Source: CS3-C152 sp964347025 (GTDB taxonomy: Archaea > Aenigmatarchaeota > Aenigmatarchaeia > QMZP01 > QMZT01). From it: a DNA stretch of 64,000 nucleotides. Made by a program: the position numbers and the translations under genes. The notes beneath the pieces are model-generated. The model did not search any database. It had not been told where the DNA came from and saw only the letters and a list, made by a program, of their open reading frames with translations. Positions 8,224 through 16,205 of the stretch are shown piece by piece; the first letter of the stretch is position 1; the number at the start of each line of letters is the position of its first letter. Location of the stretch: NCBI GenBank assembly GCA_964347025.1, contig CAYFWU010000004.1:4236-68235 (forward strand). Direction: 5' to 3'.

Positions 8224-8598
8224 ATGACGAATGTAAATGAAGTGTATAAGTGTAATGTATGTGGTAACATTGTCGAAGTATTACATGCAGGAGTAGGTCA
8301 GCTCGTCTGCTGCGGCCAGCCGATGGAACTCTTGGAAGAAAAGACAGAGGACGAGGGGAAAGAGAAGCATGTCCCTGTCATCGAAAAGACAGAGACAGGA
8401 GTAAAGGTGAAGATCGGAAGCGTTCCCCACCCGATGGAGGAGAACCATCACATAGAGTGGATAGAATTGATTGGTGATGGAAGGACCTACAGAAAGTTCC
8501 TGAAACCTGGCGAAAACCCCGAAGCAGAATTCGAGGTCACTGCGGCCAAGATAGAGGCGAGAGAGTATTGCAACGTCCACGGGCTGTGGAAGGCATGA
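8224..8598 (+). CDS. Desulfoferrodoxin-type superoxide reductase
   Basis: Superoxide reductase of 124 residues. An N-terminal desulforedoxin domain (YKCNVCGNIVEV..., CCGQPM) binds a structural Fe(Cys)4, and the C-terminal domain carries the catalytic Fe site ligands in HPMEENHHIEWIEL and EYCNVHGLW. It reduces superoxide without making oxygen. The ATG at 8224 is preferred; a GTG nine bases earlier is in frame. The stop overlaps the next ATG. Confidence 0.95.
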   Translation: MTNVNEVYKCNVCGNIVEVLHAGVGQLVCCGQPMELLEEKTEDEGKEKHVPVIEKTETGVKVKIGSVPHPMEENHHIEWIELIGDGRTYRKFLKPGENPEAEFEVTAAKIEAREYCNVHGLWKA

Positions 8599-8852
8599 AT
8601 CGAAAGGCAATAGAGAAAGCGATCGAGGAGTTCAACAAATACCGCTCCCCTGAGGCAACAGTCAAATTAATTTCTACTGGAAAGAGATCTTTCTTTACAG
8701 AATTCACAGGACCTTTCTGCAAAACCTGCGGTTTCTACGATTACTTCGAGGACTTCAGGCTCATTCTTGAGGAGAAAGGTCTAAAGACAAAAACAGGGAA
8801 GATAAAAGAGAAGGGAGAGGGAGCTGAAGTAATGTTCATCGTAACCGGCTAA
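8595..8852 (+). CDS. Conserved small protein with CxxC, unknown function
   Basis: Protein of 85 residues that I do not recognise. It has a basic helical N-terminus, a segment GPFCKTCGFYDYFEDFRLIL containing CxxC, and a predicted beta-rich end. It starts within the stop codon of superoxide reductase (ATGA), so it is the last gene of the redox operon and may take part in oxidative-stress defence or metal binding. Confidence 0.7.
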   Translation: MNRKAIEKAIEEFNKYRSPEATVKLISTGKRSFFTEFTGPFCKTCGFYDYFEDFRLILEEKGLKTKTGKIKEKGEGAEVMFIVTG

Positions 8853-8884
8853 AACCTTTTTTACCCTCTTTCTGAAATATAAAG

Positions 8885-9169
8885 ATGGATGTTTTTTTAC
8901 TCGTCATACTGGCGGTTATTTTCTATTTCGTATTTGACATCCTTAAATCAGGCGATATTGAAGAAAAATTGAAGAAAACAAAATATACACTTATGCTTTT
9001 ACTTCTCGTTGTCGGAGCCGTTTCCGTTATGTATTTTTCATTAACCTTTTTCTATGTACCTGAATATTCATTATTTTATGTTGCGGTTCCCCTAATTGCG
9101 GTTTTCATATTGTCTGAGAGAATAATCCGGAAATATCACATCAAAAAACATACCAAAAAGGGGAAATAA
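8885..9169 (+). CDS. Small membrane protein, three transmembrane segments
   Basis: Protein of 94 residues with hydrophobic segments at about residues 2-20, 35-55 and 60-78, a charged cytoplasmic loop (DILKSGDIEEKLKKTK) and a Lys/His-rich C-terminal tail. No family recognised. It stands between the redox operon and the PspC-domain gene, about 30 bases from each. Confidence 0.6.
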   Translation: MDVFLLVILAVIFYFVFDILKSGDIEEKLKKTKYTLMLLLLVVGAVSVMYFSLTFFYVPEYSLFYVAVPLIAVFILSERIIRKYHIKKHTKKGK

Positions 9170-9199
9170 TTTTTAAACCACCTTAGATAATAGATTAAT

Positions 9200-10048
9200 A
9201 TGGTAAAAAAGAAAGCCACGAAAAAGAAAACCAAAACTAAAAAGAAAGCAGATGTTGCGGAACGAAGGGTTGAGCATTTCGGTGAAGAGGTCGGAAAGAT
9301 CGGTGAAAGGTTCGGAAAGAGAATGGAAAAGAAAGGGGAGGAATGGGACAGCTGGTTTCACCGGACTTTCGGGATAATAGGACCTTTTATATCCGGCGTG
9401 TTCGGACTGATAATTCTCAGCCTGATAGTCTGGCTCGTATCCTTCGTGAACCTTCCCCTGGGAAGCATTTTCTTGGCGAACGTAAATTCCTTCCTTCTGG
9501 CGAACCTAGGTTTGTTCTTCCTGATATTCCTGTTCTTTTCGTATACATCGTATTTTTCCAGGGCCTTTCCCAAGACATACAGACCGTTCTCTCCCTTTAC
9601 GGTAGCCATCGGAATAACAATAATTTTCTGGTTGGTCGCGCAGGCGATGGACATTTCAAACCTCTCTCTGAACATTTACTGGTTCTCAACCGTAACGTCT
9701 TACGTTATGCTTAACCTTCCTATCATATTTTTCTTTTTCCTGTTCCTGGGGTATATCATCCTCGCCATAAAGGTAACGCTTGAAATACCGAAAAAGATAC
9801 CGGAAGAGAAGATAATAACGAGGCAGAGACCAAAAATGGTTGGAATCCACAGACTGTACAGATCAGGAAGGGATCGTCTGCTTGGAGGCGTTTGCGGAGG
9901 GATCGCGGAATACCTTGGCGTGGATCCAGTTATAGTTCGTTTGGTCTGGATTGCAGGAACACTTCTTCTTTGGGGTTTCGGGATCGTGCTATACATAATA
10001 TGCTGGGTAATAATACCAAGAAATCCGAGGCATAAATGGGAAGATTGA
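9200..10048 (+). CDS. PspC-domain membrane protein with Lys-rich tail
   Basis: Protein of 282 residues. The first 25 residues are nearly all Lys, Thr and Ala; an amphipathic stretch follows to about residue 55, then four transmembrane segments, and a C-terminal PspC domain beginning RLYRSGRDRLLGGVCGGIAE and ending with a transmembrane helix and IIPRNP. PspC domains sense or stabilise membranes in bacterial envelope stress. The role in this archaeon is unknown; the polylysine tail could contact nucleic acid or lipid headgroups. Confidence 0.82.
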   Translation: MVKKKATKKKTKTKKKADVAERRVEHFGEEVGKIGERFGKRMEKKGEEWDSWFHRTFGIIGPFISGVFGLIILSLIVWLVSFVNLPLGSIFLANVNSFLLANLGLFFLIFLFFSYTSYFSRAFPKTYRPFSPFTVAIGITIIFWLVAQAMDISNLSLNIYWFSTVTSYVMLNLPIIFFFFLFLGYIILAIKVTLEIPKKIPEEKIITRQRPKMVGIHRLYRSGRDRLLGGVCGGIAEYLGVDPVIVRLVWIAGTLLLWGFGIVLYIICWVIIPRNPRHKWED

Positions 10049-10089
10049 TCTGCCGTGGTTTTTTAAAATCTAACATTTTATAATCAGAC

Positions 10090-10716
10090 ATGGAAGGGAT
10101 ATTCGGGTGTGTCTGTGATCTCAGGAAAAGCGGACTGAAGGAAAGGGTGGACTCGAGGCTGAGGGAATTCAAAGAAATCGGAGAAAAAAGCAACGAAGAC
10201 ATTTTCAATGAAATGTGCTTCTGCATCCTTACAGCAAATTACTCGGCCGAAGGCGGGATGCGTATACAGAAGGCAATAGGAAATGGTTTCTTGAAACTCC
10301 CTGAGAAAGATCTAGCCAGGAAACTCAGTGAGCTTGGTCACCGGTATCCCCAACTGCGAGCTAAATTCATAGCAGAGGCCAGAAAACATCATGGTTCATT
10401 GAAAGAAACAATCAGATCCTTCGGCAGCGAAGAAAACGCGAGGGAATGGATTGTAAAGAACGTGAAAGGCCTCGGATACAAGGAGGCGAGCCATTTTCTT
10501 AGGAATATAGGATTCGAGAACCTAGCGATAATCGATTTCCACATAATCGATATCCTTTCGAAGCACGGTCTCATAGAAAGACCGAAGACGCTGACGAAAA
10601 AGAAATACCTGGAAATAGAAAAGATCCTGAAAGAGATCGCAAAGAAACTTGACATGAACCTCGCGGAGCTCGATCTTTATTTGTGGTATGAGGAAACAGG
10701 GAAGGTTTTGAAATAA
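10090..10716 (+). CDS. ogg: 8-oxoguanine DNA glycosylase, Ogg2 type
   Basis: DNA glycosylase/AP lyase of 208 residues. The helix-hairpin-helix motif with catalytic Lys is VKGLGYKEASHFLRNIG, followed by the catalytic Asp in NLAIIDFHIIDIL. The C-terminus ends with the Lys that closes the active site in Ogg2 enzymes (GKVLK). It excises 8-oxoguanine in base-excision repair. Length matches the family; single gene with its own promoter region. Confidence 0.92.
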   Translation: MEGIFGCVCDLRKSGLKERVDSRLREFKEIGEKSNEDIFNEMCFCILTANYSAEGGMRIQKAIGNGFLKLPEKDLARKLSELGHRYPQLRAKFIAEARKHHGSLKETIRSFGSEENAREWIVKNVKGLGYKEASHFLRNIGFENLAIIDFHIIDILSKHGLIERPKTLTKKKYLEIEKILKEIAKKLDMNLAELDLYLWYEETGKVLK

Positions 10717-10791
10717 TTTTTGGAAACCCCAAGGAATAAAAAACTTCGTTTCAAAATTACGTTATTCGTTTGATAATCATTGGTAGGTTTT

Positions 10792-12135
10792 ATGGGAATT
10801 GCGCTTGTTCACTATCGTAATAAAGAAGCCAACTGTGTGGAAGATGCTAAAGAGGCTATCATGCAAATTAACCACACAGGACAGGAACATTGCGGGATAA
10901 CGTTATTCAACGGCGAAGATTTCCAGCGTGAAACAAAAAACGGACTTGTCAGGGAACTTAAGATTCCCTGGAACATGAAAGGGTATTGTGGTATTGGCAG
11001 TGTGAGTAAATTGCACGATCACCAGCCACTTGAAACCAGATCATCTTCCATGCCCAATTTCGCATTGACGTCTGACGTGTTCATAATAAACAGGGATGAA
11101 TTTAGAGGAAGAAGGGATGGATTTCTTTCGGATTTTGATGCAGAACTTGCGGGAAGGATAATATCTGAAGGCAAAAATATCCCTGAAGGGATAGAAAAAT
11201 TGGCAGAGGAAATTAAAGGCTATTATTGCTTGGGCACAATAACAAAAGACGGAGAATCGTATATCGCGAGATGCCCGCTGGGAACGAAGTCTCTTATGAT
11301 AGGAGAAGGCAGGAAGGGTCATGCCAGTGTTACGGAATCCAGGGCATTAAGAAAGATAGGAATAACAAAATACAGAGACGTGAAACCGGGTGAGATTTTA
11401 AAAATCGACAGATACGGTGTGATACATCCTGTGAGAACCATAAAGGGGAAGCACGGAATGAAGTTATGCACGTTCCTATACGGTTACTATGGATGGGTGG
11501 ATTCTGTGATAGAGGGAATCCCTGTAAGCGCAGTCAGGGAAACGACAGCTGCCAAGATTGTTGAAAATGACAGGAATATGAAATTTGACTTTGCCACCGC
11601 AATTGAGGATTCCGGGAAGGCTTACGGGGAGGAGGGAGCTGCCCAGCTGAAAATCCCTTACAGGAGTGCACTTATAAAATATGCATATTTTTTAAGGAGT
11701 TACGAGAAGGGTATAAAAGAAAGACGTAAGGAGGCAATGGGTAAAACTTCTTCTGTGGAGGACAGAATAAAGGGTAAAATACTGCTTGTATTCGATGATT
11801 CTCTCAGGCGGGCAACAATGATCGAGGAAGGGAGTCCCATGGAATATGCATGGGATGACGGGGCCAAAGAGATACATCTGAGATTCGGAACGCCAAGAAA
11901 TACGCACCAGTGCAGATTGGATTTCATGGACCGTCCGGATGAGAACCTTCCCGCGAACCGTTATCCCACAGATGAAGAGATGGCAGGTTACCTGAACGTG
12001 ACCACTGTAAGATTCTCCACAGTTGATCAGTATGTAGATTCTATACTTGAATGCGCGAAAAGATACGGAAGCAATTTAAGAAGAGAAGATCTCTGTCTAG
12101 GATGTTATAACGGAGATTTCGGCTTTCTAGAATAG
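10792..12135 (+). CDS. PurF-like amidotransferase homolog lacking the N-terminal catalytic Cys
   Basis: Protein of 447 residues with the two-domain plan of amidophosphoribosyltransferase: an Ntn-type glutaminase domain to about residue 215 and a phosphoribosyltransferase domain after it. Genuine PurF begins MCGI; here the protein begins MGIALVHY, so the glutamine-cleaving nucleophile is absent. The PRPP loop is also altered (LLVFDDSLRRAT instead of DDSxxRGT). A TTG four codons upstream would give MVGFMGIA, also without Cys2. It may use ammonia, have another role, or be regulatory. The C-terminus CLGCYNGDFGF resembles archaeal PurF. Confidence 0.7.
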   Translation: MGIALVHYRNKEANCVEDAKEAIMQINHTGQEHCGITLFNGEDFQRETKNGLVRELKIPWNMKGYCGIGSVSKLHDHQPLETRSSSMPNFALTSDVFIINRDEFRGRRDGFLSDFDAELAGRIISEGKNIPEGIEKLAEEIKGYYCLGTITKDGESYIARCPLGTKSLMIGEGRKGHASVTESRALRKIGITKYRDVKPGEILKIDRYGVIHPVRTIKGKHGMKLCTFLYGYYGWVDSVIEGIPVSAVRETTAAKIVENDRNMKFDFATAIEDSGKAYGEEGAAQLKIPYRSALIKYAYFLRSYEKGIKERRKEAMGKTSSVEDRIKGKILLVFDDSLRRATMIEEGSPMEYAWDDGAKEIHLRFGTPRNTHQCRLDFMDRPDENLPANRYPTDEEMAGYLNVTTVRFSTVDQYVDSILECAKRYGSNLRREDLCLGCYNGDFGFLE

Positions 12136-12139
12136 GTTT

Positions 12140-13291
12140 TTATTTGAACCCGCTTATTTTCCTTAAATGTTCCACGACCTCTTTTATTGATTCTATCGTG
12201 TATCCTATTTCTTCATCCGTGTTGAACTTCGATAGCGTCAGCCGGATGGATCCGCTTGCGAATTCCAGATCCTCGCAGACCGCCTGGAGGACGTGAGAGA
12301 TGCCACCTTCCTTGACCAGGAGATTGGAACAGGCTGAACCGGTTGAGGAAGCGATTCCCTTTGTGTCGAGATACATCATCAAGCTTTCCCCCTCCACTCC
12401 CCGGAATCCCACGTTAACGTTGTTACAGAGTCTCCCATTCCCCTTGGGACCGTTTAACTTCGAGCCCTTTATCTTCAGGAGTTTGCCTATAAGCCTGTCC
12501 CTGAGTTTTTTCATTTTCTTGATATCCGTCTCCTTCGTCAGATCAACAGCCTTCCCGAGTCCGACTATGCCCGGGACGTTTTCCGTTCCTGCCCGCAGGC
12601 CTGATTCGTGTCTCCCTCCCGTCACCTCTTCCCTCAGCTTCACTCCCTTTCTCACGAACAACGCGCCAATACCCTTCGGTCCGTGGATCTTGTGTCCTGA
12701 CAACGAGAGCAGATCTACGTGCATCTTCTTTACATCTATCGGGACTTTCGTAAAACTCTGGACAGCGTCGGTATGGAACAGGACGCGATGTTTTTTGCAG
12801 ATCTGCCCTATCTTATCCAGAGGTTGAACAGTCCCTATCTCGTTGTTGGCGTGCATTATCGAAACGAGGATGGTTTTCTTCGTTATAGCCTTCTCCAGGG
12901 CTTTGAGATCAACAAACCCTTCGTTGTCCACATCGAGAAGCTTGATTTCAAATCCCTCCTCCATGAGAGAATTACATGTGTTAAGGATCGCCGGATGCTC
13001 GATCTTCGAGGTAATGATGTGATTTCCAAGGTGTTTGTTTGCATGGGCAATTCCCCTTAAGGCAAGGTTGTCTGATTCCGTCCCGCCTGAGGTGAATACG
13101 ATTTCGGAGGGATCGGCGTTTATCTTTTTTGCAATGATAGATCTCGCTCTTTCCACCGCCTTTTTCGCTTCCTTGCCGAACTGGTGGATGCTTGCGGCAT
13201 TTCCGAATTTCTCTGAAAAGTAGGGAAGCATTGCTTTAACAACTTTCTGATCCGTCATTGTGGTTGCCGCATTATCAAGATACACCCTCAT
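12140..13291 (-). CDS. nifS: Cysteine desulfurase, NifS/IscS family
   Basis: PLP enzyme of 383 residues that removes sulfur from cysteine for Fe-S cluster and thiolation pathways. MRVYLDNAATT opens the protein; the PLP Lys is in LSLSGHKIHGPKGIG; the persulfide-carrying Cys is in ASSTGSACSN. The ATG at 13291 gives the canonical N-terminus; a GTG at 13300 is less likely. No scaffold gene (iscU) is adjacent. The shared upstream region with hjc carries the 17-bp core of the recurrent palindromic operator, so desulfurase expression may follow redox state. Confidence 0.93.
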   Translation of the reverse strand: MRVYLDNAATTMTDQKVVKAMLPYFSEKFGNAASIHQFGKEAKKAVERARSIIAKKINADPSEIVFTSGGTESDNLALRGIAHANKHLGNHIITSKIEHPAILNTCNSLMEEGFEIKLLDVDNEGFVDLKALEKAITKKTILVSIMHANNEIGTVQPLDKIGQICKKHRVLFHTDAVQSFTKVPIDVKKMHVDLLSLSGHKIHGPKGIGALFVRKGVKLREEVTGGRHESGLRAGTENVPGIVGLGKAVDLTKETDIKKMKKLRDRLIGKLLKIKGSKLNGPKGNGRLCNNVNVGFRGVEGESLMMYLDTKGIASSTGSACSNLLVKEGGISHVLQAVCEDLEFASGSIRLTLSKFNTDEEIGYTIESIKEVVEHLRKISGFK

Positions 13292-13343
13292 GGAAATCAC
13301 GCAAATAAAATGATTTTAATTTTATTGTTTTTAAAGTATTTAA

Positions 13344-13360
13344 ATATAACACTGTTATAT
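13344..13360. promoter_or_regulatory. Palindromic operator (site 2) between nifS and hjc
   Basis: Perfect 17-bp inverted repeat ATATAACA-C-TGTTATAT next to a TTTAAATA element, arranged as at site 1. It lies between the divergent nifS and hjc starts (about 53 and 47 bases away), so it could control either or both genes. Confidence 0.7.
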
Positions 13361-13406
13361 AACCCAGACTTCATCCATTTTTATTCTTTCCAATCATACT
13401 ATTATT

Positions 13407-13745
13407 ATGGTCAAGAGCTACGCGAGGGGGAGAAGATTCGAATACCACGTTGTTGATAAGCTGGCTAAACACGGCATAAACTCCCGGAGGGTCGCGTTAT
13501 CCGGAAGGCAGCCCTCAGTGGACATACCGAACGCGGACATAGTTGTTGAGGAGAAATTTCTCGGCAAGGCGAAGACAACCAAGGCGAAGAAGTACGTATC
13601 CTTCCCCGAGAAAGAGATAACTGAGTTGGAAAAGAAGGATCTGAACTTCCTCGTATTCAACTTCTCGAGAACAAACCCGTTTGTGGTGATAAGATTCGAG
13701 GATTTCGTGGAGCTCGTAAAGCTGTGGAAGGAGAAAAAACCCTAG
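13407..13745 (+). CDS. hjc: Holliday junction resolvase Hjc
   Basis: Archaeal Holliday junction resolvase of 112 residues. The nuclease signature runs from RRFEYHVVDKL through RRVALSGRQPSVDIPNADIV to VEEKF, giving the catalytic Glu, Asp and Glu-x-Lys of the restriction-endonuclease-like fold. It resolves four-way junctions in recombination and fork repair. Its 3' end overlaps the convergent coiled-coil gene by 4 bases. Confidence 0.9.
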   Translation: MVKSYARGRRFEYHVVDKLAKHGINSRRVALSGRQPSVDIPNADIVVEEKFLGKAKTTKAKKYVSFPEKEITELEKKDLNFLVFNFSRTNPFVVIRFEDFVELVKLWKEKKP

Positions 13746-14488
13746 TCGGCGAACTCATGGATCTCCTCGATTTTCTTCATGTATTTCTCCTTATCATCTT
13801 TCAATCTTTTCAGTAATTTATCCTCTTCTTCCCTCCTTTCCTTTCTCTTTTCAAGTATCTCTATGCTCTTGTTTATCTTGGTTATCTCTATTTCACACAG
13901 CCTTGTTTCCAGGTCCTTGACATGGGGTAACGGATAATCTCTGTGATGCCATATATCGTCCAGTATCTCATCCGCTTTGGGATCGCTGCCAGCCTCGTAT
14001 TCCGTTACGTCAACAACACGGGAATATTTAGAGGCGATTTTCTGCGCCCTGTTAATATTGAAGTAGCTGTAAAATTCGAATAACCTTCTTACCACCCTGA
14101 ACTTGCCTATCAGAATCCCGACAAGCAAGAAAAATACAATGTAATAGTTAACGAACAGGAAAGCGAAAACAAGCTCTGTCAGAAACGGGAAGGCGTATAC
14201 GAGGAACAACGTTAATGCAAATGTCCAGAAAGTCAAAAGCGGATAAGGCAGAACGTAGGTCTTAACCACTATTATCGGGGTTGCCAACTTTGTGTACGAC
14301 CTGTAGAGGGAAAAGGCTATGTAAAGTGAAAGGGCGGAGTAAATGGCGCATAGGGAAAAAAGGCTGATTGACTCAAGCGTGAACGCTTCCCAGAAAATTA
14401 TCCCGGATGTCAGTGTGAAGACAGCCAGGGTGAAAAAAAAGTAATGAAGGATCTTCAAATAGTAGATACCGAAATAAACCCTTTCCAT
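13742..14488 (-). CDS. Membrane protein with C-terminal coiled coil
   Basis: Protein of 248 residues with about four transmembrane segments up to residue 130, then a soluble part ending in a charged coiled coil (ITKINKSIEILEKRKER...). The last 50 residues closely match the separate 58-residue protein encoded just upstream (14503-14679), so one arose from duplication of the other. No known family recognised. Same strand as the DedA-like gene, probably one transcription unit. Confidence 0.65.
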   Translation of the reverse strand: MERVYFGIYYLKILHYFFFTLAVFTLTSGIIFWEAFTLESISLFSLCAIYSALSLYIAFSLYRSYTKLATPIIVVKTYVLPYPLLTFWTFALTLFLVYAFPFLTELVFAFLFVNYYIVFFLLVGILIGKFRVVRRLFEFYSYFNINRAQKIASKYSRVVDVTEYEAGSDPKADEILDDIWHHRDYPLPHVKDLETRLCEIEITKINKSIEILEKRKERREEEDKLLKRLKDDKEKYMKKIEEIHEFAD

Positions 14489-14502
14489 TCAACCACCAAA
14501 TC

Positions 14503-14679
14503 CTAGCTACCTAATTTCTGGATATCTCTAATTTTATTCATATATTCTGTCTTATCATTTTTAAGGGTTTCCAGCAACTTTTCCTCCTCTTTTAACCTTT
14601 CCCCTCTTTTTTCAAGTACTTCTATACTTTTATTTATTTTTATTATTTGTATTTTTTCCATGGTTTGTACTTTCTCCAT
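14503..14679 (-). CDS. Small coiled-coil protein, paralog of neighbour's C-terminus
   Basis: Reading frame of 58 residues, MEKVQTMEKIQ... to ...IQKLGS, almost entirely coiled coil. Its stretch IKINKSIEVLEKRGERLKEE aligns with ITKINKSIEILEKRKERREE in the next gene, and similarity continues to the end (LKNDKTEYMNKI against LKDDKEKYMKKI). It starts immediately after the stop of the DedA-like gene, with GGTG upstream. It lacks the membrane part of its paralog and could hetero-oligomerise with it. Confidence 0.7.
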   Translation of the reverse strand: MEKVQTMEKIQIIKINKSIEVLEKRGERLKEEEKLLETLKNDKTEYMNKIRDIQKLGS

Positions 14680-15180
14680 TCACCCACCAAAAACCCTCAG
14701 CACCCATTGGACTCCGAAGAAACCTCCCCAGGCAATGAACAGACTCATTATTATCTTACCTGTCAGGGAGGCGAGGAAGAATCTCTTTAAATCGTAATTT
14801 ATCATCCCGCAGATTATCCCTATCACATCATCTGGCAGGGGGGTTAATGCGAAGAGAACAATTATCGAGAATGCTCCGTGCTTTTCCATCCAAGCCCTCG
14901 ATCTCGCGAGTATTTTCTCGTGTTTCTTATCGATTAATTTTTTCCCGCCCTTTCCGATTACATAACCCACCAGCTCCCCCAGTGCAGCACCCACACCGGC
15001 GACGAGTCCGACCAGCCAGGGGTTGAGGATCCCCCCGAAGGTGAAGGTTACAATGAAGGAGGGAACAGGAAAAATTATCGAGGCCGAACCTACCAGGTTA
15101 ATCAAAAATATACCAGGATAACCAAAAATTTCCGAAAGGTTAACGGCCCATGCTATAAACTGAGAAATAAAGGAAACCAT
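14680..15180 (-). CDS. DedA/VTT-domain membrane protein
   Basis: Integral membrane protein of 166 residues of the SNARE-associated/DedA (VTT) superfamily. Typical features are the N-terminal GYPGIFLINLVGSASIIFPVP segment, GALG-type helix (GAALGELVGYVIGKGG), and the conserved F-x-LTPLPDDVIGIICG motif. Members are linked to lipid scrambling and membrane homeostasis. It heads the three-gene unit with the two coiled-coil proteins. Confidence 0.85.
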   Translation of the reverse strand: MVSFISQFIAWAVNLSEIFGYPGIFLINLVGSASIIFPVPSFIVTFTFGGILNPWLVGLVAGVGAALGELVGYVIGKGGKKLIDKKHEKILARSRAWMEKHGAFSIIVLFALTPLPDDVIGIICGMINYDLKRFFLASLTGKIIMSLFIAWGGFFGVQWVLRVFGG

Positions 15181-15239
15181 ATTAAAGTTTTGTCTAACTC
15201 AGTTAAAAAATAAAAGAAAAGGGTTTAATAAACCCTTAT

Positions 15240-15536
15240 CTAAATTCTCCTAACCTTCTCGATTCCGACCTTTGAAACGGTTGGTTTCTTGATTCTTGCT
15301 GGCAGCCAGCTTGGCCTGTTTGCTGGTGCGTCAACTTCCCTGAATGATCCCCTGAATACGTGGATTGTGTAAGTCCTGTCCTTGTTTCTCCTTCCTCTTT
15401 CACGAAGTCGGATGTCTGTGATTCCACGTGCAGCTGCCTTCAACGCGGCCTGCCTTGGAGATCTTCCTGTAAACACTGACACCTTTGATCCCTTCTTGTA
15501 GATGTAGTATTTCTTTTTTGCTTTTCTTCTTGCCAT
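15240..15536 (-). CDS. mc1: MC1-type chromatin protein
   Basis: Basic DNA-binding protein of 98 residues matching methanogen chromosomal protein 1: VFTGRSPRQAALKAAARG, IRLRERGR, IHVFRGSFREVDAPANRP and the end PTVSKVGIEKVRRI. MC1 bends DNA sharply as a monomer and compacts archaeal chromosomes. The extra YYIYKKGS N-terminus is normal for the family. AGGAGGG precedes the start, and an inverted repeat at 15572-15594 lies in the promoter or leader. Confidence 0.9.
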   Translation of the reverse strand: MARRKAKKKYYIYKKGSKVSVFTGRSPRQAALKAAARGITDIRLRERGRRNKDRTYTIHVFRGSFREVDAPANRPSWLPARIKKPTVSKVGIEKVRRI

Positions 15537-15571
15537 ATTTTCCCTCCTTTGATTTCAGAATCCCTTTTGCT

Positions 15572-15594
15572 ATATCGGGTCTTGCTCCCGATAT
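15572..15594 (-). promoter_or_regulatory. Inverted repeat in the mc1 promoter/leader
   Basis: Perfect 8-bp arms ATATCGGG and CCCGATAT separated by 7 bases, immediately after a TTTAAAATA element on the minus strand. It could be an operator or a leader hairpin. Its ATATCGG half-site equals that of the PadR-type operators at 57.5 kb, but the spacing differs (9 instead of 4 bases between CGG and CCG). Confidence 0.5.
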
Positions 15595-15721
15595 TTTAAA
15601 AAATAACCAAAGGCTTTATAAAGATTTCGCTATCTTACGAACAAACACGAACGAAAATACACAGGCTGGACATAACCCCTGGAGGATCTATACATATAAA
15701 TCATTCTGCCAAGAAAACCTT

Positions 15722-15994
15722 ATGGGCTACGGAAGATCGCCTTGGTTGGCAGCCTTTCTCAATTTCATCATCTGGGGATCCGGATATGTTTACATAGGAC
15801 ACAGGATGATTTTAGGGGCGGGACTGGTGATAGTTTCAATTTTCAATTTCCTGATTCTCATTTCCCTTCCAGAGATTATCCTCCTCCGTGGTTCAGAGCT
15901 TTTTTCTCTCTGGCTGTCTTTCATCTGGATCGCGCTAAGCGTCCTCTTCGCGATAGATGTCTACAGGGAAACGAGAGAAATAAATGCTGTTTAG
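15722..15994 (+). CDS. Small membrane protein with three transmembrane segments
   Basis: Protein of 90 residues starting MGYGRSPWLAAFLNFIIWGSGYVYIG, with three hydrophobic segments. The N-terminal 'AAFLNFIIPGxGyxYxG' pattern is reminiscent of TM2-domain and related small membrane proteins. I chose the ATG at 15722; a longer in-frame extension overlaps the mc1 promoter and is unlikely. A CTTTATAAAG TATA box lies near 15612-15621. Confidence 0.65.
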   Translation: MGYGRSPWLAAFLNFIIWGSGYVYIGHRMILGAGLVIVSIFNFLILISLPEIILLRGSELFSLWLSFIWIALSVLFAIDVYRETREINAV

Positions 15995-16036
15995 CTTAAT
16001 CTACAGGTTCTTCCCATCACCAGGTTGCTATAAATT

Positions 16037-16117
16037 TCAAAACTGCAGGTATCCCATATAGTAGGCTATTGCCAGTATTATTATTATGATGATGATCAGC
16101 CATATAATCTTACTCAT
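16037..16117 (-). CDS. Possible single-span membrane micropeptide
   Basis: Frame of 26 residues: MSKIIW, a run of Ile/Leu, then AYYMGYLQF, a single hydrophobic helix with one charged residue before it. A TTTAAG element about 24 bases upstream would permit leaderless transcription, but no ribosome binding site is seen. It could equally be a chance frame in AT-rich DNA. Confidence 0.3.
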   Translation of the reverse strand: MSKIIWLIIIIIIILAIAYYMGYLQF

Positions 16118-16168
16118 AATAATACTTTGTCTGAGCTTACTTAAATCCAGCTTCCGGCGAAAAGCTTA

Positions 16169-16187
16169 AATATAACAGTGTTATATT
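16169..16187 (+). promoter_or_regulatory. 19-bp palindromic operator (site 3)
   Basis: Perfect inverted repeat AATATAACA-G-TGTTATATT, identical to site 1, ending about 18 bases before the ATG of the Cys-rich mini-protein at 16206. A TTAAATAT core-promoter element overlaps its left arm. Confidence 0.75.
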
Positions 16188-16205
16188 TTATTAATACGTG
16201 ATTCT

